Positions 11,801-25,384 of a DNA stretch of 64,000 nt are shown one piece after another. Numbering within the stretch: position 1 is the stretch's first letter; every line of letters begins with the position of its first letter. The stretch comes from Nosema muscidifuracis (lineage: Eukaryota > Microsporidia > Nosematidae), in assembly GCA_028335825.1 (NCBI GenBank), contig JAIOKI010000001.1:496001-560000 (forward strand). Reading direction: 5' to 3'. The notes below the pieces were generated by a model. It saw only the letters and a program-made list of their open reading frames with translations. It had not been told where the DNA came from and ran no database searches. The translations under genes and the position numbers were made by a program.

Positions 11801-13030
11801 GTAATTAATAGTCTTAAATTTAATTTATTTTGTGAATGTATAATCTCTTTTATTGATTAACCTCTCTATAATTATAAGATGATTGTAATCTTTTTTTATT
11901 ATAAAATTTTAACCCTCTAAATAATTTTGATATATAATATTAATAATACACAATGTTGGTTGATGATATAACACTTTCAAATGAGTAAATTTGGTAGATA
12001 GAATAAATGTTTAGATAATGTAATTTTTTAGTATAAAATTCTATATTGAACAAGCATATTAATAATCAAAATTATGGATCTTTAACTATTTTATTAATAA
12101 TTAAGTAGTAGATAGTTTAGAAATTCAACGTCATAATAAGAATGAGATATTAAGATATTAATATGCTATTTTTGAAAATATAGTATCACTTTGTCAGTAT
12201 AAATATAAACATTAAGATATTTTATTGTTAAGTTTTGTTTAAAAATATAAATAATCGGAGGTTTAAAAGAATAGTATAAGTTATTGACGATATAAATAAA
12301 CATATATGTACTATAAAAGATTAATATCTAGATATATATTAGAACATATTTAACATATCTATTAAAACAAAGTAAAGTCTCATTATTTTATTATAAATCT
12401 ACCATTTAAATAAAATATTGGGTATCTTCATGTTTGAGTTTTCTATTCCAAATTGATAGGATCCGATTATTTGAATTGCTCTATTTGTGGTCAGTTCAGA
12501 GATTGAGTCTCTGAACTGACCATGTTTATACTTCTAGAGTCACCTTAATCACTCTGGATTGAACACATCCGTCTAGACCTATCTTAATTCTATATAGTTC
12601 AAGAAGTATGTAAAAACTCTTTATCACGTCATTACATACATATAATTCTCATCTTATTTTTGTACAGCGATTCTCAATGATTAATATCAGTTCATTCTAA
12701 TGTCTTTTCTTTACTTCTACAGTTCTTAAATTAAAAAATCACATTATATCTGTTAGTCAAGCCTTTGCTAAAACTAGAAGAGAGTTTAAAAATGTAATCA
12801 TATTTTTTCGTTTCATCCTTATTTATAAGGGTTTAAAATCATCCATGTTGTAATATAATGATGTTTTTATATTAAAAATATTGATTGCATTACTGTTTCC
12901 ATATGCATTTCATATCTGTTAAAGAAATTTGATTATGTCATCATCTATTTTAAATGCGCTTCAGTTCGCAACTCTTGGAATTTTTGTTTTCAATGGTGTT
13001 TCATCTTCTAAAATTAGATTTTATAAAATT
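11743..13030. other. No intact gene; GC-richer patch with coding-like remnants
   Basis: The first 700 bases show nothing. From about 12440 to 13030 base composition is less AT-rich and the minus strand reads in short sensible stretches, including one preceded by CCC near 12828. I cannot assign a family. A strong hairpin lies at 12488-12522 and is listed separately. Confidence 0.35.
12488..12522. other. Perfect 15-bp GC-rich hairpin
   Basis: The arms TGGTCAGTTCAGAGA and TCTCTGAACTGACCA are exact reverse complements around a 5-base loop (TTGAG). This is conspicuous in such AT-rich DNA. No T-run follows it and no gene adjoins it, so a terminator role is not supported. It could be the end of a dead element or part of a structured RNA. 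Confidence 0.8.
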
Positions 13031-13997
13031 TAGTTTTTATAATACAAATAATAGAATTTTTTTCATTGAAGATAATATAAATTAAATCTTCAAATCAATG
13101 ATATAAGCTTATTTTTAGAATTCAACTTAAGAAAAATCTATATTGAAAATATTATTTATAATAAATAAATTTAGTTTCAAAATAACATGAAAATTAATTG
13201 TAATTATTTTTAATAATGAAAATAAATCAAAGAACATAATTTAGATTAAAAATGATAGTATTTACAAAAATATTCATAAATTTATTAAATATTGATTTAT
13301 ATGTTTTATTGTTGATGAATAGAAAAAATTATCAAAATAAAAAAATTTTGTTTATTAAATAAATAGTTCTAACAATTTTACTGATTTATGTAACATGAAG
13401 GTATTTATTTACACTAATAATATATTAAATATTTTTTTATTTAAATGATAAATTAACCATCTTCTATATTCATAAAATAAGCTACTAGTCATAGAAATAT
13501 TATTTTATATTTATTTTAACTCATATGAAATTCCTTCTTTAATTGAGCTATTTTCTGGCTTTTGGTATCATATTTTTTTATTTTTTCCAATTTTATCTAC
13601 ATCTATAAATATTGTAAATTTGTTATTATATCATCCTAATTTATATAAAAAATTTTATTTTGTAAATTGATATCAATTCAAATTATTTAATTAAAAACAT
13701 ATTCTTATATTTTATATAGATTAATAAAAGATAATAAAATTTATAATTTATTATTATTGTATTTAAAAATAGTTAATCAGTAATTAAATAATTGTTTGAT
13801 CATTACAATACATGAAAATTGAATAAATTTATTCTATTTATCTTAGTAAAATTACGTGTATAAAAAAAAGTATTATTATAATGTTTTATTATAATAAATT
13901 CATAGCTATGAGAATTTGTTTATTGACAGAAATTAAGATATTTTAATTAAGTGAATATTTAAAAAAATTATATAAATTTGAATATTTTAGATCCATA
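13031..13997. other. AT-rich 5' flank of family B gene, no gene seen
   Basis: Very AT-rich sequence without open frames. The last bases before the start (TAGATCCATA) resemble the CCCATA before the paralogue at 34190, consistent with a weakened start motif. Confidence 0.5.
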
Positions 13998-15344
13998 ATG
14001 TTTTTGAAAACTCTATACTTTTTGATAATAAATTGTACAAAGAATAATTCTCATGAAATGTGTTTAATAAAAGAGATACTTCCAAGTAAAGATTACATAC
14101 CTATTGATTTGGGACCTCTAGATAAATCTGATTTTATGACTGATATTTCAGATCATAATAAAAATAATTCAGTTATACGATATGAGCTATTAGAAAGATG
14201 CAGAATAAACGAAGATTATTTATCTTTAAATAAGTATATTGACAATCTTGATTTAAAAGCAGATAAAAATTCTGTTACTTTAAAAAATAAATCAAATCAA
14301 TCTTATGAGAAAGAACCAGTTAATCTTTTAAAACATGATAACACAATAATTCTTCCAATAGACGAATTTTTTTTGTTTAATAAGACTATATGTATGTTTC
14401 ACAATGATATGGAACAAACCAACTTACAGTTACAATATTTATCGAATTTAATAAACTATAAGCATGAATCTTATGAAGTTTATAAAGACATCTTATTAGA
14501 TATAATGAAGAGTCATATGTTTATACCCAACATATTTCAGGTTGATGGGTTTTATAATTCTAATGAATATCTTGATAATATTGATCTAATATTTAAATAT
14601 ATGAAATTCATTAAGGAGTTCGACTTTAGCAAATTAAACCTAAGGAATTATGCATACTTTAATCAAAAAAAAGAATTATATCAAATTTTTCATAAGTACA
14701 AAAGAAATCTTAATTTATCTATTTATTTATTTACTAAAAGAAATGTCACAAAATTGAATGAAATAACAGAAGAAGTTTATCAAGAAATCTATGAAAAGAA
14801 AATATCTAAAGAGACAATAATTTCATGTATAATAGAAAGTATAAATATTTTTAAAGATCCTTTAGACAAAATTATACTCTACAAATGTCTATTTGACATT
14901 CTTACAAGGAAAAAAAATATTAACTATTTAATTAGACTTTTATTTCATATAATAATGTATTATAAGGAAGGTAAAGTTTATTTAATACATGAAAATGAGG
15001 ATTTTTTAATAGACAGATTATCATATTTGGTTGCATGTTTAAATCCTAATTTGGTTTTAGATTTAAGATATATTTTTAGTAGAAATGAGAAAAAATTTTT
15101 AAAAATATTTTCAAAAATATTTTCAGATTATTATATAATAAAATCAAAAGATTTATTAAGAGAAAATATCGAAATTCATGGAACATTCTTAAATTTGATA
15201 GATGAAAATCAACCAAATGATTATTACAACTTATTAAATAGAATATTTTATAACCGTTACTTCAACAATATGATAATTAAGTTTATGTCAAACATGACAA
15301 TGCAATGTGTAATAAAGATATTAGAAGATAATAAAGTACTTTAA
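13998..15344 (+). CDS. Family B putative secreted protein, copy 1
   Basis: 448 residues, intact. The N-terminus (MFLKTLYFLIINCTKNN) is a likely signal peptide. It is followed by a conserved block with KEILPSKDY and DFMTD, a variable Asn-rich linker near residues 80-110, and a long helical region. It pairs with the minus-strand gene at 32850-34190 (446 residues); both end in the near-identical tail FMSNMTMQ. A third, broken copy lies just downstream on the opposite strand at about 16.5-17.2 kb. No known domain is visible. Blocks such as FKYMKFIKEFDFSKL resemble LKFVKNFNFELLK in family A, so A and B may be distant branches of one helical family. Host-directed secretion is inference. Confidence 0.8.
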   Translation: MFLKTLYFLIINCTKNNSHEMCLIKEILPSKDYIPIDLGPLDKSDFMTDISDHNKNNSVIRYELLERCRINEDYLSLNKYIDNLDLKADKNSVTLKNKSNQSYEKEPVNLLKHDNTIILPIDEFFLFNKTICMFHNDMEQTNLQLQYLSNLINYKHESYEVYKDILLDIMKSHMFIPNIFQVDGFYNSNEYLDNIDLIFKYMKFIKEFDFSKLNLRNYAYFNQKKELYQIFHKYKRNLNLSIYLFTKRNVTKLNEITEEVYQEIYEKKISKETIISCIIESINIFKDPLDKIILYKCLFDILTRKKNINYLIRLLFHIIMYYKEGKVYLIHENEDFLIDRLSYLVACLNPNLVLDLRYIFSRNEKKFLKIFSKIFSDYYIIKSKDLLRENIEIHGTFLNLIDENQPNDYYNLLNRIFYNRYFNNMIIKFMSNMTMQCVIKILEDNKVL

Positions 15345-15838
15345 TTAATAATTTTGCAGTTCTATATTTATTAGCAAATAAATTTATTATTTACCAATCA
15401 ACAAATATGAATTAAAAAAATAAATTTATAATTCGATTTTATAATTGTTTGGTGTATCATAAAAATACAGCATAAGAAAATCTATTAATAAAAAAAATGA
15501 TGATCAAATTATATATATTTTTTTAATAAATAATGTATAGTTATGTAACAAATAAGAACTATATTTCATATTTAAGTAACTCATTTTTTATATCAATCGT
15601 TACATTTAATTAAATTATATATACAGCAAATATTTGCAGATTGTTATTACTATATAAGAAATAATATAATTTTTATATTTTAAGTTTACTATAAGAAATT
15701 TAAATAAATTAATAATCAAATATTTAATATAAATAAACTTTGATAACATTAATTAGATTAATAGTGATAGTTATATAAAAATTTAAAATAAATGAAAATC
15801 ACTTAGTGCTTAAATATGATATGAAATTGGTTAATTAA
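15345..15838. other. No gene recognised
   Basis: AT-rich 3' flank of the family B gene; nothing else visible. Confidence 0.5.
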
Positions 15839-16340
15839 ATAACCAATTTATGTATAAATAATTCTGAAATTGAACACTTTCTTAATAATTTTCCAAGATG
15901 TATGATACAATTTACAAGACATATTTTATGTAATCATAATTGTGTTGCTGATTCATTTTTAGATTTTCAATTTGATCATATTTGTCATTATTTGACAACT
16001 AATAATTTATTCTTATTAAAGAAATATGTATATTGTAATAACTATAATATAAGAATTTCCGATGGTCTAATGTACATTTACAATATCGTCTTTGTCAAAC
16101 ACTAGGAGATAGAATTGCAAGGGGAATCGAAAATTTATGTAATTATGATCAATTATAATGTGCAGTATATGAACTAAAAGAAGAATGTCAAAATTATCCC
16201 AAGTGTTTCATAAAACTTATTCAACTTATTTTTTATCAAATTCATGATATATTAAAATCTACAGGGATTGATGAATTTAATTTAAATCAATATATTTTAA
16301 ATTAGGTAATAGATCATTTAGAAATTTCAGATCAATAATA
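15839..16340 (+). pseudogene. Remnant of an unknown gene
   Basis: An open stretch from 15839 to 16105 (internal ATG at 15902) encodes a His/Cys-bearing sequence with words such as FPRCMIQFTRHILCNH and LLKKYVYCNN. Sensible coding text continues to about 16340, including KEECQNYPKCFIKLIQLIF, but with several in-frame stops. Codon content and residue mix look like real protein rather than AT noise. I do not recognise the family. It lies between a family B gene and a broken family B copy. Confidence 0.4.
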
Positions 16341-16479
16341 AAAATTGATGAAATGCATCATTAAACTTACGTATTAATTCTAGATTTATAATTGTAAAGG
16401 AATATTGAGTGATTGACATGAAGATCATAAATATGCATCTTTTATGATTTTATATATATTGTAAATTATGATCTTGTTA

Positions 16480-17192
16480 TACTTTACTTACATATGCTCT
16501 TATTTCTACATTCATTGGGACAATATACTCTTGTACAAAGGTAATAAATTATTTAATACTTCTATGTTTGATTGAGTAAATAAATATATACTAAATATGA
16601 TATTGCTTCTGTAATTTGATAAAATTTTAGATTTAATTTCCTAAATCAAATTCATATATTTAAATATTTGATCAATATTATTAAAATTATAGAATATATC
16701 AATCTAAAAGATATTTAGAAAAAATACAATTCTTCTTTATTTCTAGTAATATATATTTATAAATTATATAATTTTCTTCTCTACTTTCTATTAAATATTT
16801 TAACTTACCTTGATTAGTTTGTCATCATAATGAAACATACAAATAGTTTTATTAAACAAGAAGAAAATGTCAATTGTAAGAATATATATGCTACTATGAT
16901 TTATGAAATAATTATTTTTTCTCTATATGATATATGAAATTAAAGTTGTATGATTTTTATCTAATATCAATATAAGTGTTTAAAAATAGATAATCATCAT
17001 TAAATTTGTAATTTTTTAATATCTTATATTGTATACAAAATTATCTTCATCATGATGTAATATATCATAAATCAATAGGTGAGTAATATTTACTTTGAAG
17101 TATCTCTTTGATTACAAATAACCCTGAGATGAATCTTCTGTACTAAAAATAAACAGAATGTAAAAAAATAAAAAATTCAATATGGGTATGAA
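16480..17192 (-). pseudogene. Broken third copy of family B
   Basis: The minus strand here aligns base for base over long stretches with 33380-34190, the N-terminal and middle part of the intact family B gene. The original ATG position next to TATGGG near 17190 is changed, and the frame is broken many times. The similarity continues upstream into the 5' flank to about 17420 (matching up to about 34420), so promoter and gene were copied together. The C-terminal third is not recognisable. This is a dead paralogue. Confidence 0.75.
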
Positions 17193-17429
17193 TTTTATTA
17201 ATTTATTTCTGACATTATATATTAAAAAGAACAACATATGAAAAAATTTTAAAAATCTTTTTTATATACAAAACTTTGTAGATGAATAATATTTTAATAA
17301 TATAAGGAAATTAAAATTTTATCAAAATTGATTACAATTCTTTGATACTTGTTAAACCTCTTTTATTAGATATAATCAGTAATTTTCTACAATAAGAATA
17401 GATAAAAATTTAATTGTCTTTTTGTGGTA

Positions 17430-18300
17430 TTAATTACAGGGAGACTTTATGAACTAAGTAAGTTCCTTAAGATGTTGATCTTTGAAAGCTAAATATGTAG
17501 GTTTGAAATTGGTGATTGTTTAGCCTGTGAGTTGACACTGGTGTCTGTTTATCTTCTTATGCATTACAGCAAGTTAGATTTTTATAAATATATATGAATT
17601 AATTTATAAAGAATATAAAAAACTTATTTATTGAGAAGATTTTTATCACAAAGATATTCTATTGTTTTATAGTTGATTACTATGAAAGTTCATTCATTAG
17701 TCATTTAAGAAGTAATCTTGAATATTTTATTTTTCTTATTTGTATTTTTAATTTATAAATATATCATATATTGTATTGCATAACTCATCCTACAATATAT
17801 TTAATTATATCTGACCCTTGAAATAAAAACTAGTCCCTCATAAACATATAAATAATGATTTTTATTTGAAATATCATCCTTAGAAAATAAATGATTTTAT
17901 TGGATTTTCATATATGAATAATATTTTATATCTATCTATATATTCTCTTAAATCATTAACATATATAAACACATAAGAAATTCTAAAATATATAATTTTA
18001 TCAATAATATAGTAGATGAATATATAATTTTATGCTATCTTCATAATATTACAAAATTAAGAAGATAATAATTTTTTTATTATTCTCTTGTCTATCTAAT
18101 TCATATATAAATAATTTACATTTATTTTTTTCTAATCCCAAATAACAAAAATTTATTGCTGTTCTGAGAATGGAAACGTTTTATGTCTAGTCAACTGATA
18201 ATTTATATTTTTAAAAAATTTTACCCCAATATAATATTAATATATGTATAGAGAATTTTAGAAATAGTGCAGGTTTTCCTCTAACGAATTCAAGGAATGT
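17430..18300. other. No gene recognised
   Basis: AT-rich sequence. The stretch 17440-17590 is less AT-rich, but I could not fit it to a tRNA cloverleaf or a protein. Confidence 0.4.
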
Positions 18301-20050
18301 TCTCAAAATTGATTAATTCTAAAATATCAAATTTATAAGAAAGCTGAATTATAGTGATTGTAGGAACAAAAGCTTAAATATGTCTACTCTAGTTAGGTTT
18401 AACTAATATACATATAGAAAAGATGAATCCACTAAAATTATTAGAAACTTAAGTGAAGATTTTTATGTAGAATTATTTTTAGTTGAGATAAATATATTAA
18501 GAATTAAATCAGAAAGCTAGATATTAAATCATGAGAAATACTAATTATATTTTAGAGGAACTTAATAACTAATCATTAAAAATGTATATGTAATATTTAA
18601 CGATTATTTATAAATTTATATTAAGGAAATATCTTGGAAGTGAGAGTAATTAGTACTGATAAAGACTTAGATCATAATTTTTGAAAATAAAATAATGTAT
18701 ACATGTAAATATGATAAGTTAATTAGCTTAGAGTACAAATCATTAGAAGTGATTAAGAAATTATGTAAATGATAGGAGAAAAAGATATATTACACTACAT
18801 TACTAAATTATGATTAAAAATGGATATATCACATCAAAATAGTCATGGTTCAATAATGTAAGACTAGTGCTCAGAAATAATGAAATAATATTTCGACAAA
18901 TTGAATAAGCTAATGAAAAAGGATATTTATTTTTTTTGCTACACATAGATAATATATTGTAAAGAACATTTTATAGATTTTTTATAACAAGACATATAAG
19001 TGGCATAGAAATAGTTGTATTGATACATACAGGTGATATAATAAATAAATTTGATCAAGCTGATCTGATTGTAAATAACCCTAAAAATTATATTAAAACA
19101 GGTAGAGATCATAATGGCATTATTAAGAGTATATAGGAGATTAATAAAGAATTGTACAGATAAATTATATCTTTATAATAAGACGTGTGAAAATAAATTT
19201 AAATAAAGTGAAGGTTTAAAAAGATATTTCATATTCTAATAAAGGTCTAAGAGTAGTATTAAGTCATATATTAGATAATGAAGATACAAGCAGTAAAATT
19301 AAATCACTCATTTACATAAAAAAATGTTATGTGTATTGATGAGAATAGAGTTTATAGTATTTACTGATCATGTGTCTTAGAAGCATTAACAGAATAATCA
19401 CATGTCATGATTTGATGAAATTTATCTGTAGAATCAAAAACGAAATATCACATGTTGATGTTTTCTCAAGTTTGGTGAATAATGAACATAAAGTGAAACT
19501 TGGAAATGTTGAATAAAATGAAATTTTTTAAGAGCTCATGGTAAGTTGGTTTAAAGAATTATAAAGCCAACATCTGAATAAATGAAGAAGTGACTAGAAA
19601 AATTCATTATGTGCAAGAAATATGGCATAATAAAAATTAATTGATTTAGATATTTTCGTGAATTAAGCCAAGTAAGAATCTAGATTTTTATTCATTGGTT
19701 TATACAAGAAGTAAATCATTTTTCAATTAGTACAATATACAGATGAATTTAGATAATATTGACTAAATACATAGAAAATCTATTGTTCAAACCTTTATCT
19801 TTGACTGTAAAAATTAGAAAGTATATTTTAGAAGAGGAAATAATATCACACTACTTCTTTGTATCATTGTAATTCTAATATGAAATATATTGATAAATAT
19901 TAGCTTAGATAATGTAATAAAAGTAGAAATATAGGGAAGATTTTTTTCACTAATTTAAAAAGATTTAATATGGATTAAATATAAACTTTATTAAGATAAA
20001 TGACGATCTAGATTTGTTAATGTGATGTTATTTTAAGTTTTGATGTATTT
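18300..20050 (+). mobile_element. Ty3/Gypsy pol fossil (plus strand)
   Basis: Plus-strand patches follow the Ty3/Gypsy order: a word like the RT 'Y-x-DD-I-L' box near 18944-18960, the post-RT stretch near 19061-19170, the start of RNase H near 19220-19290, the 'FIV-TDH' box near 19342-19365, and the end of RNase H near 19460-19490 (NEISHVDVFSS, where the family has N-x-x-A-D-x-L-S-R). Integrase may follow, but I cannot support it. The copy is heavily broken throughout and therefore old. No LTRs were recognised and the ends are approximate. Confidence 0.6.
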
Positions 20051-20299
20051 GTTAAAAATAGATTACTCATCAAGATTGATTGATACCTCTTAATTTCAAG
20101 TGTTGTGATGTGACCTTGTCATCGTAAAATATTTTTACTATAATCATTATAATATCATTAAAGCTTATCATCAAATGTTTGAATTCTATAGAATTTGATT
20201 TAAAGATATTAAAGTTCATCTCGATTAGAGCATATATAATTTTTTAATCAAATAACACTACTAATAGATATATTAATTATAAAATTTTACCTTATAAAT

Positions 20300-22300
20300 G
20301 TCTATTTATTGTTAATTAGATTTTTACTCTATATTATAATAATGTAAAATTATGATAAATGAAATATTACGTATCTCTAACATGACAAGTCAAGGTGTAT
20401 AAAATATTTTATATAGTTTAGTATATATGCTATTTATTTATTCACATTATATCTTAATAATTTTTATACACCCTCACTTTATAATATCATAAATATATCC
20501 TTCGTTTAATTGATTTTTATAATTATAGATTTTACAAAAGTTGAATATTTACCTTTTTTACTTTAATTTACTAAGGTTATTCTTCCTTAGAAGTATTTTC
20601 TCTAATATAGATTTTTAATTAGATTTATGACGTGGATTGATTAAATGTTTTATTTATATGTGAGACGTAATCTGACATCTTCTAATTATTTTCTTACAGA
20701 ATCTTAAATACAATAATGGTCATGTAATTTTGTAAATATAATTATTTTCACACTCTATATCTGTAATTATATATTTTTCATCATGTGTATATTTGTGTTT
20801 ATTAATTGTTAATATAATTGTAAATTCAATGGATTTGTTTGATATATTAAATGATAATAAATATAAAAGTATGTATTTTCTTTTTTATGTTTATATTTGA
20901 ACTAATATTAAATTATACAATTATCTATGTCAGATTAATTTTATCTTTTTATTAGTCTTTTGAGTATAACATGCATATTTCTTATTCACTCATACTTTAA
21001 TTTTTCAACATTTCTATTACATTTAATTTGACTCATAAAGCCCTTGAATCTTCATCGAATATATCAATTCCAAGAATGATGCTTTTTTGATATTATTAAA
21101 TGCTTTTGTATTATTTTTAATATCAATTAAATATAACTAAGATTCATCATATATCTACACATTGTAATTTTTAATATCTTAGATGCCTAATTTGTTATCA
21201 ATTTAAAAAAATAGATTTTTAATTTTTTAATTAACATTGATTTGTTTGTATCTTTTTGTGCTTACATTAATTTAAATAAAAATCTATCTAGGTCTTTATC
21301 ATATAGACACTAACCTATACACATAAAAAAATGATTTGTATATCACAATATCAAAACCCTAAATCTCTAAAAGAATCTTGAATCTATTGACATTTTTATT
21401 TCTGTCAGTGGGGTGTAATCGTATATTATAAAGATCATCTTTAAAATTATAAACTATTCTCATAATATTAGGTAATATATATTTATATAACCATAAAGAA
21501 ATTATTTAAGATGAAAATATTTATGTTTCTTTAAATGACTTATTTTATTCAGCCATGTAACTTTAAAATGATAATTAAATATTTCATTAGTCTTTTTATT
21601 TCTTCTATATCTATATGTTCTTAATATTTTTTAACACATAAAATATTTAATGATTCTACGATATTTTTGATAGAAAATCATGTTTCTGTAACCTTCATAA
21701 TTTTATTCTTTTACATGATATTATTTCTTCTGTGTTTATCTTAAGATTATATAAATCTCTTTTTTTTTTGATTCTTAACGCACATATTATTTTTTATGTT
21801 CGACTATATGAAGATTTTCGGCATTATAAAAATCAATTAATTTACCATGAGAGAAAATCTTTAAATATGAGATGATAATTAAATAAAAATACTTCTGATA
21901 AGTTATTTGAATATTGTGCTTATTGATTCAATTGACTAACCGAATTCTATAATTTAACATTTAATACAGCTATAATAATCACTCATATTTAATTTTTATT
22001 ACCTTTATAAATTCAAATTACGTCTTTTATATATAGCTATTCCTTATAGGTGTACTACATTCTATCATCTAGAGAGTGTTAATTGAATATATCATTCATT
22101 TATAACTTATTAGGAAAAAATATCAGAATCTTTTTAAAGATTTTATATGATGTTAATTAAAATTAAACGTATAATTTTATTTTAACTTGTAAACATATAA
22201 TGACAAATTATCTAACTTAAAAGTGGTATATTTTAACTATTTCAATGATGTATTGAATAAGAAATTTTAGATTTTACGACACTAATCTTTTCATGAGGAT
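20300..22300 (-). mobile_element. Ty3/Gypsy pol fossil (minus strand)
   Basis: The minus strand carries an RT-like block near 21320-21440: a DD-like box, then a histidine, a helix and a KSFF word, in the spacing of the Ty3/Gypsy thumb. An RT/RNase H linker resembling A-F-x-x-I-K-K follows near 21040-21105. All domains are broken and no frame is open, so the insertion is old. Ends and LTRs could not be defined. It lies head to head with the plus-strand fossil just to the left. Confidence 0.45.
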
Positions 22301-23700
22301 ATACACAAAATCATTAGAAAACTAGTAGTATGAAGAGAACAAAATATATTTATTTGGAAATACGAGAAATGATATTTTGAGTAAAAAGAATAGCTAAATA
22401 TTATATATTTAAGATAGGATTATGAATTATGATCATAAGAGCTAATAACGAGATAAATATTAATATTATCTAATTAAACTTTTTATCAGGTTATTTTACT
22501 ATACATCTTAAAAGTCAATATAAAATATAAAAAAGAAGATATTTTTTTAGAACATTAATAATTTTCTACTAAAATGATAACCTGGTTTAGTTTCCATAAC
22601 TCTTCTATACATAAATTCATTTTTTATTAATTTCTTAAATCTTCATTTAGATGTACATGTCTTTTTATACAGATCATTAATATTATGACTCAGTATTTAT
22701 TTATTCATGTCATGATTTATGAATTTTTTGATAGATGAGATATTGAACATCACATATTATTAATGTCAATTATTTTCATTATTTTGTAATATTTTAATAG
22801 TTCAATGAATATGTAAAATAATTACCAAAAGATGAAATAATACAGTTTAATATAAATTCTTAGATATATTAAGCATATAATATTATCCTTTAAATAAAAA
22901 TAAAATTAGTACTATTTATGATAAGCATATTTTGTTCTTTACTTCTTTTATCTCCTATATTTACACAACTAGTTGATAGAAATATGAGTAAAGCATCTTT
23001 AAGAAACATTTAATGTTAAAATCTATGAGATTATACAAGGTTCTTTTGATATAACAGAAAATGATTATATGCTTATTTATAGAAAAATGTCATAGACTAG
23101 TTATTTGTATAGAATAATTGTAGATTTAAGTAAATTACTTATCTAGATGATATGCATTTATACTCAATTTTTATTATCTTAATTGATGGAATTAGTCAAT
23201 TATACTCTAAAGATTTTAGATATGATATAAGAAATAACAAGATTGCGCTTGCAAGAAGATAATATAAAGATTCTTTCTATATAAATTATTTTATTGGTAT
23301 ATCTTTTTTTATCAATCTATAAATGTTGGGGACTGATACGTCTATAAAGAAACAAAGTCAATTCTTTGGATCAGTTTAAGTTTTCTTGCTGATTTAATTT
23401 ATCAGTCTAAATAATTATAAAAAGGAACTCCAGAAGAACAAATATGTTTTTCAGCAACAATTTTTCATACAACACAATGGAAAATATAAGAAAAAGAATA
23501 TATTTGTATTCTATTTTCTGTAATAACTCAATTAACTACCATCAATACTTTTTTTAGATATGAAAAAATGTTAGATTTAATCCAATAATTCATATTGCTC
23601 ACTATTTAATTTTTGGTTGTAGAGCATAAAAAAATAAATACAAAATATTATTATATGTCAACAATTACTAAATAATGTATTTTTATTTAATAAATAGTTA
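22300..23700. other. No gene recognised
   Basis: AT-rich sequence. The part from 22930 to 23550 has scattered coding-like text on the plus strand, but too broken to assign. Confidence 0.4.
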
Positions 23701-23717
23701 AAAATAAAATAAATTGT

Positions 23718-25384
23718 TTAATTAATATTTTTTTTATGATCATCTAACAATTTATAAATATCATCATAAATAACTTCAGTCTGACTATTGCACTTTTTAT
23801 ATTTAATTAAACTCATTAATTCCGATTTAATATCTTTAAATATTAACGAATAAATATCTCCACGTATAAACGAATAAATATTGTATCGAAATTTAGATTT
23901 TTTTCCTTTTAAAAAAATCTTAGCAAGAAATTCATTTATGCAAAGAATAATGTGATCAAAAGTATTCTTCGATTTATTTTTTACACTTCCGAAGAAATTA
24001 AATAGCATCACTGTATCATTAGAAAAATTATTTTTAGTTGATCTCTTCTCGTACATCTCACACATTTCAAAATACATTAATAGATCAAAATAAACGCCCG
24101 AAATATTATTATGGTTATAACAAATTTCATCCATGATAAAGTGAGAAAGTTTTTGATAATATTCAGATTCAGAATTATCATTTTCTTCGATTAATTTAGG
24201 ATTAATGTAATCAAAGTTTATATTGTTTTCACATTTTTTAAATAAACCTAAGGTGAATAGAATTTCATACATTATCAGATTTCTAGCTTTTCCTGTATTA
24301 GATAGAATACTTATTAAAATATCCTTGTATAATTTACTATCTTTTATAAGATAAAAAAATCTTGAAATACTTTCAATATTTTCTACGCTGCTATTTTGAC
24401 AAGTTTTGAAAAAAATATTCATTTCTTCAAAAACATCTTTATCGATACACTTATTGTATTTGAAATAACAAGAATTATTTAAAATTATTACGTTATCAAA
24501 TAATTTTACTTGAAGATTTTGATCTTCTTTTTTACTGAATTAGCTAAAGACTCAAAATGGTTGAAAGTATTATCTTGAACAAATACACCATTTTCATTAG
24601 ATTAAGCTGTTTTTTTGCTCTTGACTTAACTATATTATATTCTCTATCAATATAAATACGGGAAATATTTATTAATGATGATAATCGTAATATTTCGTTT
24701 AATTTTTCATCCTTATAATTAGAATACTTTTTGATATGATACTCTAGATATTTTTTGTAATTAAATTCATTCATGTCAATATCGTATATAAGTATATTAT
24801 TACTATCTTGAGTTAAACTAAATTTAAATTCAAATTATCACAACATTTTGAAAAGCTTGTATTAAAACGAGATTTTCTATTATTGTCTGAGTTTTTTGAA
24901 GATGAATTATTTTTCACGTCTTTATTGTATATTAAGTATGACTTAGTAACTTTATTATAATTAATAAAACGAGAATAATTTGAAAGATTTTTAATTAAAT
25001 TATAGATTATATCTTAATATTTAATAGTTTCCTTATTTTTAACAATATAAAAAAACTTATCTATATCAGAAAATCAGTGATTTACGGATCTTTAGTACAT
25101 GCATTGGAAGATTACAGTCTTTGATTATAAATACAAAATCTCCTGAATCAGTTTTCTTCGAAATTATTTAAAAACATCTGTATTTCTTTTTCAAATTATC
25201 AGTTTTCATCTATATCATCTAAAAACTTCTTGTATTTATTTTTCAAATTATCTTTTTGCTTCGAAATTTCTTTTTTCAAATTATCAGCTTTCTTCGAAAT
25301 TACTTTAGATAAACTTTTTCGTTTTTCTTTTTTCAAATCAGATGTAGCAATTGATATTAAATATAGTAAAGCAAAAAATTTCAT
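23718..25384 (-). pseudogene. Broken family A gene, paralogue of 3495-4589
   Basis: The start is the ATG at 25384, three bases after CCCC; a longer frame seven codons upstream is not needed. Open pieces are 25199-25384 (leader MKFFALLYLISIATS plus a Lys-rich repeat absent from the 3495 copy), 24544-24774, and a long 3' piece at 23718-24422 of 234 codons. The pieces align in order with the 3495 protein, and the last continues well past its end. At least three frame breaks separate them. The long clean 3' piece shows that the family's usual C-terminus is present here and that the 3495 gene is shortened. Confidence 0.75.

Noticed and set aside
17440-17540. Possible tRNA in a less AT-rich stretch
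   Set aside because: I could not form an acceptor stem or a T-loop with the usual GGTTCRA pattern.
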